Shown here: positions 46,668-58,079 of the stretch, in pieces
Layout of the letters: each line of letters begins with the position of its first letter
Position numbering within the stretch: the first letter of the stretch is position 1
Source of the DNA: Azadirachta indica
Lineage: Eukaryota > Streptophyta > Magnoliopsida > Sapindales > Meliaceae
DNA: 64,000 nt
Assembly: GCA_022749755.1 (NCBI GenBank)
Contig: CM040448.1
Span: 8,182,481-8,246,480 of the forward strand
Direction: 5' to 3'
Notes under the pieces: generated by a model
Told to the model about the DNA's origin: nothing
What the model saw: only the letters and a program-made list of their open reading frames with translations
Database searches by the model: none
Translations under genes and position numbers: made by a program

Positions 46668-47250
46668 TGATGAGTTAGAAGATTCGCTGTGGCATATAGC
46701 ATGGAAAAACTCATCAATGGCTCTCTAAAAGAGGTTGGTAAGTTGCAAGCTCATACTAGCATTATGCCACTTAATTGTATTTTATAGCATAATCTTAACA
46801 ATTGACAGTTTCTTTGGAGGAACTGGATTAAGATTTAAATAGTTGTTGATGCCATCTTTCCTAAGGCAACATGTTCATATTTAGTTGACCAGTGTAGCAT
46901 GACAGGAAGAATCAGAACTTGACGGAAGCACGGTCAGCCACCAGAGTTTCTAGCAATATAAATGATGGAAATCGCTGCTTTCAACTAATGCAAGGGCACT
47001 GAGGAGGCAATCACTTGCTTGGAGCTCTAAAACTTCATGGTTCCGCAGATCTTCTCTTGGAGAGAAGCTAGTAGAATCAAGTAAGTACAACCTACAGATC
47101 AGACATCATTTTTTTATGTCCCATTAGATGTTTAATTCAATCATTTGATTTTTCATTTTTTCCCTGTAGCCGCAAATGACAACCGAATTGCCAAGATACC
47201 ACCTCCAGTCAACCCATCAGCAAAGACAACAAAACCTTTGGAGTAGATCA
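46668..47250 (+). pseudogene. Kinesin C-terminal tail, duplicated fragment
   Basis: It matches the tail of the kinesin copy at 61390-62000 base by base with scattered changes: GGAAAACTCATCA, GATGCCATCTTTCC, AACATGTT, TAGCAATATAAATGATGGAA, GCACTGAGGAGGCAATCACT and CCGCAGATCTTCTCTTGGA. A GTAAGT donor and a CTGTAG acceptor are kept at the same places (about 47080 and 47168). The start (ELEDSLWHIAWKNSSMAL) is better kept here than in the other copy. No motor domain precedes it. Confidence 0.7.
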
Positions 47251-47393
47251 TTGTAGTCGTGAACTAAAAAGAACTGGCAATGGTGCTTCAACTCGAAGCA
47301 TACTGAGTTGCTAACAATTGTAGTTACGACACCCTTCTATAACAAGCCCAGGAGAGAGGAGACTTATTTGATAGGTTGAGCAACAACATCAGT

Positions 47394-47422
47394 TATATAT
47401 ATATATATAGATATATATATAT
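47394..47422. repeat. TA/GATA simple repeat
   Basis: A TATATA run with a GATATATATA interruption; absent from duplication copy 2, which reads GTGTATATAGCAAAT there. Confidence 0.8.
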
Positions 47423-48376
47423 TTATATATAGGAAATAATATTCAGGTAGCTAAAAGATGTATATTCAATTTCGTCTACTTAAAACAACCTTATTTTTGC
47501 AAAGTTTCAAAATTTTTGTAATAAAATGTCTTTATTCGGTATACTGATTGATTCCATTGGATGTGGCAAGAAAAATTCACAAAAAATTAATCGTTGACCA
47601 CAGTTGAAATATCACCTACCATACCCTTCCAATGTTCATTATAATGAGGCACTCTGTTTCCTATTTGGACGTGTGAAGAAGTGCACTCCATTCTCTCGTG
47701 ATTGCTTCTATAAATTTTCTGGATGTACTATAAGGAAACCCAGAGAAAAAAATAAAAGAAGAAGTTATGCAAACAAAAACTCTTGAACTCACAAGAACAC
47801 AGTTGAAAGAATCTAAATAAAAAAAAGAACTGATGAAATCAAATTAAACAAAGCAAAGAAACTTGATATATATTGAGGACTGTTCATGGAGATATCATCA
47901 AGACGCCTAATATTGCTGGAAGGCAAAAAGTGTAAATGATGTGAGATCTCTTCCTTAAAGGAAGAAACGTGATATGGTATATTATGTTATCTATTTTAAA
48001 GGAAGTTCCTATTGTTTGCTAGTAGCTTATCTGATTTGTTCTTTGCATCCTAATTCGAAAGAAAAGGTTCATTTGTTTTCAATTAAGAGGATAAACTTAC
48101 TGTTATATATATGCATGGAACTCTTGGAATAATTTTGTGATAACCTCTCAATTGAATATTTATATATATATATATATATGTATTTATGTATGTATTTATG
48201 TATGTATACTGATTTATTCCTTGAATATTTTATTATCATCAGTTGCTCAGTTGAATTAACGAAAAGAGAAAAAAGAAGAAAGAACCTTATAACAATCAAT
48301 GCAAAATGGAGCAAAAAACACGATATTATAATCATTTGCAAAATAATGCACATATATTCCCCCAATTTTTACTTTT

Positions 48377-48540
48377 GAGCATAATTACTTGAAAGTCTAG
48401 ATTTTAACACGAAAGTATACTTTCACGCAATGCAAATCCAAGACTTTCAAGTAAATACACTCGAAAATATCACCATTGTATGCACAAAAGTAAGACTTTT
48501 GAGCTGGAAAACTCAAAAGTAGTATTTTCGCACGCACTTT
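48377..48540. repeat. Nested hairpin cluster with GAAAGT motifs
   Basis: TTACTTGAAAGTCT (48385-48398) pairs exactly with AGACTTTCAAGTAA (48441-48454), and the pairing extends outward with mismatches. Inside lies the palindrome GAAAGTATACTTTC. To the right, ACTTTTGAG and CTCAAAAGT form a second hairpin (about 48494-48520). Confidence 0.8.
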
Positions 48541-48960
48541 CATTTTTTCTAGTAACTTATGCAATGACTTTTAACTGTATAATTGTACTAATTTGGCTGG
48601 TTTTTTTCATGACATAGGGATAACATGGTTGTAACCATCTCAAAAACGCTAAAAACAAAGGTGGAGAACCATTTCACTGGGGTGTTGACCATTTTATAAA
48701 AGTTGTATGTAATTGATGACATCTGTGATAAGCTGACGTCCTAACAGCGGAGATTGTTTAGGAAGACATGTTTGAGACATTTTCTATACTCTAGTTTCTC
48801 TATTTTTTTGGTAACGATGTCCACAAAATGTTGTTGCAGAAGGTTGTGGTAAACGGGACTAATCAGGAGGTGTGGTTTCTTATAGGAGATACGTGTCTCT
48901 AATTTTCGTGCATTGAGTTTGTTTTAATTATAAATCTGAGGTTTCTTGATCTTTCTAGGG
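48541..48960. other. Leader-like DNA before the Ulp1 pseudogene
   Basis: No coding motif is recognised. It may be the 5' region of the decayed protease gene. Confidence 0.4.
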
Positions 48961-48964
48961 GGGT

Positions 48965-51670
48965 AGTAATCGTTTGAGAGACAGTACAATAATGAGGTTC
49001 ACAGCTTTCTATTGGATTGAATTAATAAGGTTTTTCAAAGAGTTGAACTTCACCGAGATTGATGACATGGATATTGTTAGGCTGTATGACTTGCTTTAGT
49101 GCATGGTTTTGGGGAAAGGAAATCAATACCATGCCGATACATAGTTATTGGAGATATTAGATGATATGGATGCTTTTAAATAGTACCCATGTGGTTCAAT
49201 AGCTTGGCGTTACACATTCAAGTCGTTGAGCAAGGCAATGATTAGGCAGCTGCCTAAGGGAAAACGCATGCTAACAAGTATAATATGGACAGCTTCTCGA
49301 TTGCATTTCAGGTATAGACCCCCTAATTAATTGTTTGGCATGCTTAGCTTTATTGCATATCATATGTTATTGACTTTTTTAATTGGATTAGGATACAGAT
49401 TTGAATGATGGGGGCTATATCTATTGTTGGTCCCTATTTAGAGTTCAGACTAAAGATCTCGTTCCTTGCATGCTGCACTCAACATCTATATTGAGCAACA
49501 TACACAAGGAAATTGTTACCGATATTTTCAACCACCCTATAATTAGTAGAAATATTATTACATGAAATCATAGGCTGTATTTTATTTATACTCATAATAT
49601 GCTCATTAACAACGAAGTTTAAGTTAATAGAACCTCCAATGATAGTTCCCATATTTTCAGAGATTATTGGCATTTGAAAGAGATAGCAGTGAATATTAAG
49701 GGGTAAAAGTTGCTATGGAGCTTCCTCAGGTAGTTGATGCTGTAGCAGAAGCATTTGAGGTATTGCAGAGTGTGACTAGATCGAAGAAGGTATGTGTTTG
49801 CGCCACCTCAACATATATGAATTCCTTTAACTTGTTTGGTGAGCTAACTGTAAAATTATACATACAGACAACTGGTACCCATCGTGGACACAGTAAGAAG
49901 AGGGCAGAGGCTTCAAGATTGATTGTAGCTGAGCCTACCGCTAATGATCAAGTTCTAGAACAACAAGAACAAAATGCGAGCTACCATTTTGACACCACAA
50001 GTATTGTTGGCCATTAGATTCCAATGGAGAATGAGGATAAGCTCTCAAGCATGATTTTGACGAGTTTACGGAGTAGTCACGGAGGTAAGAAAACATGTTA
50101 AACACACTCATAGATGAGGTTTGACAATTTATGCAGTCATTTGGGCCACCGCCACTACAACGACCACCGCCTTATTAGGTTTGATCATTACACTTGACCT
50201 ATGACATTTTAGAATATGTTAATTTATTATATAGTGTTCATATTATTGATTATAAGGTACCGAAGGCCCTTTTAGTTTTTTTTTGAGGGTGCTATAAATA
50301 TTTTGAATTGTTGTTGTGGTTTTGGAGGCATAGAGTTATTGTAGTCATAATGTTTGAAATGTGTTAATTTGATTTTGACTAACAAATTATTTTTTTAGGT
50401 TATCCAAATTATAAGGGAAACTCTGTCTGATTTATTTTAAAATTTTATTACGACATTAACGCAACCCAAATTTTGTGGTTCTATTGCAGATTGGTCATGC
50501 TGGAGAGGCTAATGTCTTAATCATCTTAAATCTCGTATTGTATGGGAAAAGCCGGTACGGTCGTACATATAAGATGGGGTGCTATGAACGAAGCTCATAC
50601 ATAAATCCATTTAAGTCCAAAAAGCCACCAATAGAGAGGGGGTAGCCTCAGTACAGGCTAGGTTATACTATTGATCCACGTCGACCTATTCCTGATGACA
50701 TGTATGCTACCTTCATGCATTTGATTGCCACCCCAGAGGCTTAGATCATCACTCGCTGCGTGACTCTGACCCCTAATTGGATTTTAGGTATATCCACTAA
50801 AAGAGTTTGGTTCGAGGATAATGTAAATGACTTTTTAATCATCCATCATCTTCATATATTCCTACATATTATCTTATATGATTTTGATGTTGTTATTTTC
50901 CATGCTATGTAGCTCATTGAACAGTATATAGATCTAATTGCATACTGACAATGAGCTTGTCTAGGCTTAGTGTTACAACAATAGACCATTGCCTCTGCTT
51001 ATTTATATGTACAGCTTTATGTGTGCCCGACTTAATTCGTGTTATAAACCTTATAAACTGTGAAGTGTATTATATATATATATATATATCTCTACTGTTG
51101 TGTGATGATATGCAGACGACATTGATGAGAGTTTGGGAGGGGCACTTGAGTCGTTACCTTACACTTAGTACTTTCTAATCTAATAGTGATGTTGTGGCAT
51201 ACTCGTAGACCAGGAGAGAATCCATGCACAAATAGTATGTTGACGTTGATTTTGTGTATATTTTCATATGTGTACGTTCCGATCATTGGGTTGCATGCGA
51301 AGTTCATTTTCATTGGCGCGAGATCATGGTATATAACTCAACCCCCTATACATATCCTGACACTGAGTGGATGGATGCCATGAAGCCCCTATGTGAGCTT
51401 TTTTCTCAGTGGCTTCGACAGTTTGGTTTCTATAAATACGCACAGACTTGTAGGACACACTCACTGCATTCACATTTATTTGCCCGTTCAACGGTGTTCC
51501 ACACTAGCGACCTAATTTGGGGGATTGTGGTATTTTCACATGCATGTTCATTTATTATAGGAGCTCAGGTTGAGACTTTGATTCTGGCCCAAACGACGGA
51601 CCTTTTTTTAGGTGTAGGATTGCCTTTGAGCTTTGGTCTAGCGAGTTATTATAGTCGAGTTCATTATTTT
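48965..51670 (+). pseudogene. DUF1985-Ulp1 cysteine protease gene of a Mutator-like element
   Basis: A DUF1985-like part at about 49060-49280 reads DMDIVRLYDLL, a stop, CMVLGKGNQYHADT, a stop, LLEILDDMDAFK, a stop and YPCGSIAWRYTFKSLSKAM. A linker follows, then RPIPDDMYATFMHLIATPEA and VTLTPNWILGISTKRVW (about 50685-50815). The Ulp1 catalytic part (51254-51510) reads VRSDHWVACEVHFHWREIMV then YNSTPYTYPDTEWMDAMKPL; the His of DHW is the catalytic His. The catalytic Cys is in DCGIF at 51523-51537, in another frame, so a frameshift splits the active site. Downstream, PFFRCRIAFELWSSELL is readable. Ulp1 domains cleave SUMO-like tags; the role within transposons is unclear. Stops near 49100-49180 also kill it. 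Confidence 0.75.
51071..51090. repeat. (TA)n microsatellite
   Basis: About ten TA units, inside what may be an intron of the Ulp1 pseudogene. Confidence 0.9.
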
Positions 51671-51934
51671 AATTTGACAGTTTTGTTGTACATACATCAT
51701 ATTGATGTTATAACGTTATGTTAATCGGAATTGTTATTAATTGTCGATCTATACTTAAATTTATTAAACTTTTTCCTTACGTTATGTTATTACGTTACCT
51801 TTCGATCAGTTTATTCGACTTAGTCGTATGTCATTACATTGTGATTTATATTTAAATTAAATTTAATAAACTTTTCAATAATTACTTGTTGATGTAAATT
51901 CTTATACAAATCTAGGAACAACGTCCTGAAGTTG

Positions 51935-52096
51935 GCTGCTTTTTTCTTAACATACTATAAAACTTGAAAGAGTACTTTCGCGCTTTCGAGTACTTTCGCG
52001 CTTTCGAGTACTTTCGCACAGCTCTCGAAAGTGCACTTTCAAGAGTTGACCAAAAGTCTACTTTCAAGTTTTCTAATATGTTAAGAATAAAGTAGT
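51935..52096. repeat. Foldback structure with 18-bp tandem core
   Basis: The arms 51944-51970 and 52061-52087 are complementary with two or three mismatches in 27 bp (inner part AAAACTTGAAAG / CTTTCAAGTTTT exact), and weaker pairing continues about 9 bp further out. Between them GAGTACTTTCGCGCTTTC is repeated exactly (51970-51987, 51988-52005), with a third partial unit from 52006. The ACTTGAAAG and GAAAGT words are shared with 48377-48540. Confidence 0.85.
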
Positions 52097-52489
52097 GAAC
52101 ATCATTGTAAAATACACAAACTAGGTGATATAGGCAAGAAGGAATGATTGTATCCATGCTGTATAAGACAAATTAGAGGAACAATTTTAACCAAACACAA
52201 GACAACATGGTTTATTTTCAAGAGTATCATCAGTATATAACAAGTAACAATATAAAAAAAAAGTGTCTTCATATAGGAAACAAATACATGAAATTGATAT
52301 ATAACAGGTTTAAACAACAGGTAAAACAATTGCTCATAACCTTCCTACCTTTCATACACCAAAATCAGATTTCTGCATGTTGTACGGTTGTGTCCATGTT
52401 CTTGGCAACGCGTACATGTACGTTGAACGACATCTTTTCCAACGAATATAATGCGTTGCTTCTATAGTTGACCCGAAGTTAGATGCTGC
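52097..52489. other. Spacer between convergent transposon genes
   Basis: No coding motif is recognised; probably the 3' regions of the protease and transposase genes. Confidence 0.4.
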
Positions 52490-53093
52490 CTCAAAATGTA
52501 AACAATTTTCTGTGAACTTCAGAGGGCACCTCCCAATTTATGTCCCTACCGATTGAATGAATAGAATCAGTATATACATTTAGAAGAGTTTTGGTAATGT
52601 AATAGTGTGCGTAAAGCAAATTAGGAGAAAGACGCACATGACGACAACGACCAACACATAAGCTTATGGCAAAGTGACAAGTCAAATAATTTGCAACTGT
52701 ATGTTTGCTCTTGTACTTGTGTAATCTCAACTTCACCTTGTTCTTTTACCTCAAACTTGAAATGTGACACAAGAAAGACGGCCATGGATCAGAACAGCTC
52801 AAGTTGTTTGGCAAACTTCGCTTGTGCATTTGTAGTCAGAAATGCATCTCGAGCAACAACTAACTCTCTAGGCTCGTAAAACGATCTTTGGATATTGATC
52901 TAATGTGTTCGACAAATGCCATGATAGAAAGGGTCCTCATGCTTCTCAATAACGAATTGATATTCTTGGCAATATTGGTGGTTATGAAGTCAAATTGCCG
53001 CGAAAGAAAATTTGTACATGCCCACATGTAAAACCCAATGTCGTTTTCAAGGTAATGTGCTATCGCAGGATGCATTGTCCTTAAACTGTACAT
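52490..53093 (-). pseudogene. Mutator-type (MULE) transposase C-terminal remnant
   Basis: The minus strand from 53093 reads LENDIGFYMWACTNFLSRQF, DFITTNIAKNINSLLRSMRT and LSIMAFVEHIRSISKDRF. This is the segment after the catalytic domain, with the TTN.AE..NS.L...R..P...LVE.IR pattern. A frame change follows. Further on, KLRLHKYKSKHTVANYLTCH and NLLYAHYYITKTLLNVYTDS, then IHSIG and WEVPSE, match the SWIM zinc-finger and end region (normally Y...Y..AI.P(I/V)....W..P). The DDE catalytic domain is absent; upstream sequence is replaced by the tandem array. It is not functional. Confidence 0.78.
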
Positions 53094-53099
53094 GTCTTC

Positions 53100-53900
53100 A
53101 TTAAATCAACATGAAATTTGTAGTATTCATATAAAACATGAAATTATAACGTATAATTTATATATCAACTAAAATACTTATAAAAATTAAAAAATAAAAA
53201 ATAAAACAACATGCAAAAGTAAAAATGAGCGTTAATTACTTAAATTCAACATAAAAAATGTAAATGTACTGAAATAAATGTAAATTAATATCAAATTGTC
53301 AAATAACAACAGTATAGTTGTAAACAAAACAAAAGAAATGCAATTGTGACGTAAAAGTTATAAATTTGCATAAAAATTGTAATATTTATATAAAAATATT
53401 AAATTAAACTTATAATATGTATGTAAAATAAAATACTTGTAAAAAAGTATATATAAAATAAAAACCAACATTAAAGAGTAAAAATGAACATCAATTTTAA
53501 AAATTCAATATATAAAAATTATAAATACACTGAGATAAATATAAATTACAATAAATTATCAAAAGATAACAATATACCTGTAAACAAAATAAAAGAAATG
53601 TAATTATAACTTAAATCTTATAAATACACATAAAATTTTTAATTTTTATATAAAAAATAAAATTATAATATAAAACATGTATGTAAAAACAAAATAATGG
53701 TAAAAGCTAAAAGTAAAAAATAAAAAATAATAAGTCAACATAAAAGAGTAAAAATGAATATTAATTTAATAAAAACAATAGAAAAATGTAATTATGATAA
53801 ACTAGATGAAAAATAAAAACAAATTAATAAACAACAATATTAAAATTATATATGGAACAAAATAAATATAAATGTAAATATTATAAATCAATATTCTACT
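53100..53900. repeat. ~265-bp tandem array (array B)
   Basis: At least three diverged units are marked by AAAAATGA(G/A)C(G/A)T at 53221, 53480 and 53750 (periods 259 and 270). Each unit also has GTAAACAAAA(C/T)AAAAGAAATG and ATAACAACA/ATAACAATA. It is the complement of array A at 18960-19925. Confidence 0.8.
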
Positions 53901-54000
53901 TATAATCTTAATATAGAAAATTGAATTGTAATAAAAATTTTGTAGAAAAAACACAATACTTGTAAAATTATAAAATTGATTAAAAATTTTATATAGTTTA

Positions 54001-54029
54001 TTATTATCATCATCATCATCATCATCATT
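54001..54029. repeat. (ATC)n microsatellite
   Basis: Seven to eight TCA/ATC units. Confidence 0.92.
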
Positions 54030-55015
54030 GTATAAATAAGTTATATGTGACAACATATATATATGTGTGTGTGTGTTTTTTTTTTAATCATATAGGTATT
54101 TTTTACCTCAAAGAAAAAAATTGATTATTAATGCTTTGAATTTATTTTATTTATTTAATTTTTTTTCTACACGTATTCTAATAAAATTTTTCTCTTCCTT
54201 TTCTTTCTTTCTTAGTTACATGATATTAAAGTATCAGTGTACAAATGGCAAATGACAATAATTTACTAATAGCACCCTTGTTATGCCAAAATGAATTTTC
54301 GTTATTTATAATTAAGATTTCTTAAATTTTATGGTTATTACAAATAACATTGATTTTAAAAAATTATATTAATTTATATTTTATTTTTTTTTAATAATTT
54401 TTTTAAAAATTTTTTATTTATATTTGTACAATATATGCGTACTTTTTTTCACTAACAAGTTATTAATTTTAAGATATTATCATTTTTTTATCTATTAATA
54501 TGATATTAATTATAGAGTTATTTTACTATACTATTTATTTTTAATTACGACAATAATGTTTATATTCTTAAAATAACATAAATTTTTTCCTTAATTCTTA
54601 TAAATATAAAGAATATAAGTAATAGATAGATGTGTTGTATTTTTTAATATTAATTTTTGAGTTTAAATAATTTATTTTATCATTAATAATTTTTTAAAAA
54701 ATTTAAAAAAAATTGTGCATTTAGATAATAACTAAATTAATTTTTTTAAAAATAGATTATTCATAATCTGCATAACACACGGTCTTTATTATTAAATTTT
54801 TTTATACTATATAAATTTATATTTTAAATATATTTTTAAAAATAAAAAAATTTAAATAATTTTAACTATTAAAAAAAAAATTAATGTAACATGTTACTTT
54901 TATTGGACTTTAATTAATAAATTATTTAAAATGTTATTTTAATTGGACAGATTAATTTAGGCCATTAAAATATTTTTTTAATATATCTTATTTCAGTATT
55001 ATAGGATTTTCCTAT
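54030..55015. other. AT-rich subterminal DNA of element B
   Basis: No gene. It is homologous, inverted, to about 17890-18900 in element A. It ends with a small hairpin (ATAGGA...TCCTAT, near 55002-55016). Confidence 0.6.
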
Positions 55016-55025
55016 TATGGTCATT

Positions 55026-55180
55026 GATTTTGAAATTATCATAAACTCGAAATTTGCCCGAATCAATCAAAATTGTGATGAACTACTGAATTAGGAAAAC
55101 GTTGAATTGCTTGGGGATTTTGAAATTATCAGAAATTCAAAATTTGTCCAAATCAGTCAAAATTGTTTGATGAACTACTA
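55026..55180. repeat. Tandem duplication with 90-bp period
   Basis: GATTTTGAAATTATCA...AAAATTGT..GATGAACTACT occurs at 55026-55088 and again from 55116. The DNA between ends with GAATTAGGAAAACGTTGAAT, which is also found upstream of the NAC gene near 63931. Confidence 0.85.
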
Positions 55181-56735
55181 AAATGTGGGATTAAACCTGA
55201 CAATTTTACGTACCCTTTTGTTTTAAAAGCTTGTAGTCAATGTTCGTCGATGGGACTTCGTGGGTCTGTGCATTCAAGGGTTGTTAAGGTGGGTTTGGAT
55301 TCAGATAATTATATTGGGAATACTCTTTTAAGGATGTAGGCTGCTTGCAATAAAATCGGAGTTGCGAAAGAAGTGTTCGATGAAATGACTGCGAAAGACG
55401 TGGTTTCTTGGAGTCCTATGCTTGCGGGTTACGTTGTTTGGTATGTTTCCTAGATGACTTCATTTCAGTGATTTTTATTTCAATTCCCTATACTTATGCT
55501 GAATGAATTTAAAGTTTTTATGGAATAAAAGTCATATAATTGCTGCATGAAGTTCGTTAGTTCTCGAGTTAGTCATAATTTCTGTTCTTGTTTTAACATG
55601 AATTTCTCTTAAGTTAAAATTTTCCTTTCTTGAAACATATCCATCCATTTTTATCCTTAAGAATGAGCAAGCCTCTTCATGTGCACAATATTAGCCATTT
55701 GTAGCAATGCCATATAAACATAATTTTGATTTGAGGAAATCAACAGAATTTCTGACCCAAGAGACTGGGTGTATGATTTGGTTCAAGGCTTACTCTATGT
55801 TGCAATGCGTACTTCCTACGGTAAATTTATGATTTCCATTTTATAATTGATGTTCTTATTTGCTAGTATTTCCTATTTGGTTTCAGGTTTCCTATTTTAC
55901 TCATTTTTCCTCTTATGCATGATATCCTTGTAGGTTTGTATTTCCTTCTATTTCCTTGTAGAATTCTGTCCTCTGACCTTTAGACTTGAGCTAAAAAATA
56001 TCACCTTTGACAATCTGGAGGAAGATGCCCTCAAAGAGATCAACTTCATTTTTTTCTCTTTGTTCTTTTTTTTTTTTGTTGATTGTTAGGACCCTGGGGT
56101 GCTAATAAAATTCAGTGATGCATTTTCTGAATTCTAACGCAAAACCTTTCCTTGCATTTCAGTTAAGGTATTCCAACAAATTAAGCTGGCAAATGAAAAG
56201 CCAAACTCTGTTACATTGGTATGCTTACTTTTTACTTGTACCAGTCTGATCAATTTCAGAGCAGGAGAATCAATTCATTTGCACACAATTGCTAATGGAA
56301 TGGCATTGGACGTTGCTCAACAGCCCTGATTGAGAAGAAATTCTAAGTGTGGGGTTGTTGAGAAAGCTTTCATAGTTTTCAATTCAACGTGTGAGAGGAA
56401 TTTCAATCTTGGACCATCATGATTTCTGGTCTTGAAGATAACAGCTGAGGGAAAGATGCTATTTCGTTGTTTTCCAAGATGATGCAAGCCAGGCAACAGC
56501 CAGACATTATGTCATCTTCTGCTATCTTATCAGCTTGCAGCCATTTAGGACTTGTTGAATAGGGGAAAAGACATTTCAATGAAATGGTGTGAATATAGAT
56601 ACCAAAACAACAATGGAACATATGGATGCCCGGTTGATCTGCTTGGCAGAGCTGGCTTGATTGAAGCCTACCTTGTTCTGGTGGAACTTAAGGGTTCTCC
56701 TTTTGCCTTTTTGTTTTATTTTTTATTTTTTCTCA
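55118..56735 (+). pseudogene. PPR protein gene, decayed (PLS class with E-type end)
   Basis: The first coding block (55160-55440) reads [46 protein letters not shown], a stop, then GVAKEVFDEMTAKDVVSWSP and MLAGYVVW. About 0.7 kb of non-coding DNA follows. Block two (56162-56730) reads KVFQQIKLANEKPNSVTLV, INFRAGESIHLHTIANGMAL, SKCGVVEKAFIVFNSTCERN, QPDIMSSSAILSACSHLGLV, a stop, then YGCPVDLLGRAGLIEAYLVL. These are typical PPR repeats running into the VDLLGRAG E-type region of organellar RNA-binding proteins. Stops and frame changes kill it. The non-coding middle could be an old insertion, since PPR genes rarely have introns. Confidence 0.8.
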
Positions 56736-56739
56736 GTGC

Positions 56740-58079
56740 TATATGATTTTACCTAGACTGTCATTTTGCATTTGGCAGTGCACATTATTCTTCTTTTAAT
56801 AATCAAATGGTATTTGTTGGGATTATATTTAAATTAGCTTCATAATTAAAATTAATGCAACTTAAATGTCTACTGTCTTCATTATTCTGATAGTTTATTT
56901 CTTTATATAATATGTTATGTTGTTATTATATCAACTTTACTGTAGCTTTGTAGTGACTTCATGGAATTTTAGAATTGGGACCTTGGTTTCTTTGGGAGCA
57001 AGAGCAATAGAGTCCAAACACAACTTCTTTGAAATTCCTCGAAACCAGTATTCACAATTGATGACATGGGAGGCAAAAGGCTGAAAGGATTAATGGCTAC
57101 AAGCCTAAAGTTGGGGCATCGCTTTGCTTTTATCGGGTAACTACTTTTATTTGCTTGATTATTTTTTGGGGTTTGTGTGTTTAAAGCTAATAATGATTAG
57201 TGCTAGGATGAAAATGAGGCAAGTAGATTGTTAAGGAAAAGAAAGATAAGAAATTGAAAGGATTATTAGGCAATAGTCCCAGTTATGGTTGTTGTGAAGG
57301 TTATTTTATGGCTTATTTGCGTATGCCATGATCTGCATATTCTAACTAGTGACTGAAAGTTTTTGTTGTTAAATGCTGTGTATGAAATTTGTGTGGAAGG
57401 AAAGGAAGCAAAAATTCAGAGTACGACGGATGATCCTGAGAGAATTCAGGTTGTGACTAATCGAAAACTTGGATATTTTTATGAAATATTTTCCTGCTTT
57501 CAGGAACGTTAAGTGGCCATAAACCTCAGGCTGATATGAGTGCCAGGAAAAGGAAAACTTGGATATTTTTATGAAATATTTCAGTACAAAGTTATGTTCA
57601 CTGGTTTGGTCTTGCGACTGAGTTCTTTTAGAAATATCATTCACTTTTAAGACATTTGTGTCATCAGACCACATTAGAAAAGAGCATTGATCTTTTACGA
57701 CAAAGAACATGATCTTGTTGCCGGTTTTATTTTAATTTATATTTCGCTTTCTGTTTTTTGTTTTATCCAGCACACTCTTCTAAAATCAGATTATGAATAT
57801 TCCTTGCAGCCTTTTTCCGTTTTGTGGCCAAAATATCTATGCTCAAACCTTGCTGTTCTGGCCCATAATGCCTGGCTACACTGTTGACTTTTCATTATGC
57901 ATCTTTTGCTTATTTATTTGATGATTTTTCCTTCATTTTGAACAAAATCTGCAGCCAACACACATTTGACATACAAGAAGTAGACAAATTTTTCAGTGAG
58001 AAATGAAGTTGTTTAATATTGAATGATTTAATTAACTACCTAAATTTTACATATACAACGTGAACTTCTTCTATAGTGT
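56740..58079. other. Intergenic DNA between PPR and kinesin pseudogenes
   Basis: No clear gene. A 29-bp direct repeat beginning GAAAACTTGGATATTTTTAT lies at 57463 and 57553 (90-bp spacing). Kinesin N-terminal exons could be hidden here, but none is recognised. Confidence 0.4.

Larger units (their letters stand above)
46668..48340. repeat. Segmental duplication, copy 1
   Basis: It is homologous in direct orientation to 61390-62600: kinesin tail plus downstream DNA up to TATTATAATCATTTGCAAAA near 48340. About 430 bp at 47663-48103 have no counterpart in copy 2. The match stops close to the start of the Mutator-like region. Confidence 0.85.
48377..55015. mobile_element. Mutator-like transposon region (element B), decayed
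   Basis: It contains a DUF1985-Ulp1 protease pseudogene (+), a Mutator-type transposase end (-), foldback DNA and a ~265-bp tandem array. Its right ~1 kb (about 54000-55015) matches the left ~1 kb of element A in inverted orientation. Matching blocks include TTAATATTAATTTTTGAG, AATAATTTATTTTATCATTA and AGATTATTCATAATCTGCAT. Both end in a small hairpin at the same distance (about 1.1 kb) from the array. Plant Mutator-like elements that carry an Ulp1-type protease gene are known. The left end is uncertain; it is placed where the segmental duplication breaks. Confidence 0.6.

Noticed and set aside
57369..57710. Open frame of 113 codons (-)
   Set aside because: Built on a repeated 29-bp DNA motif and with no recognisable family; probably chance.
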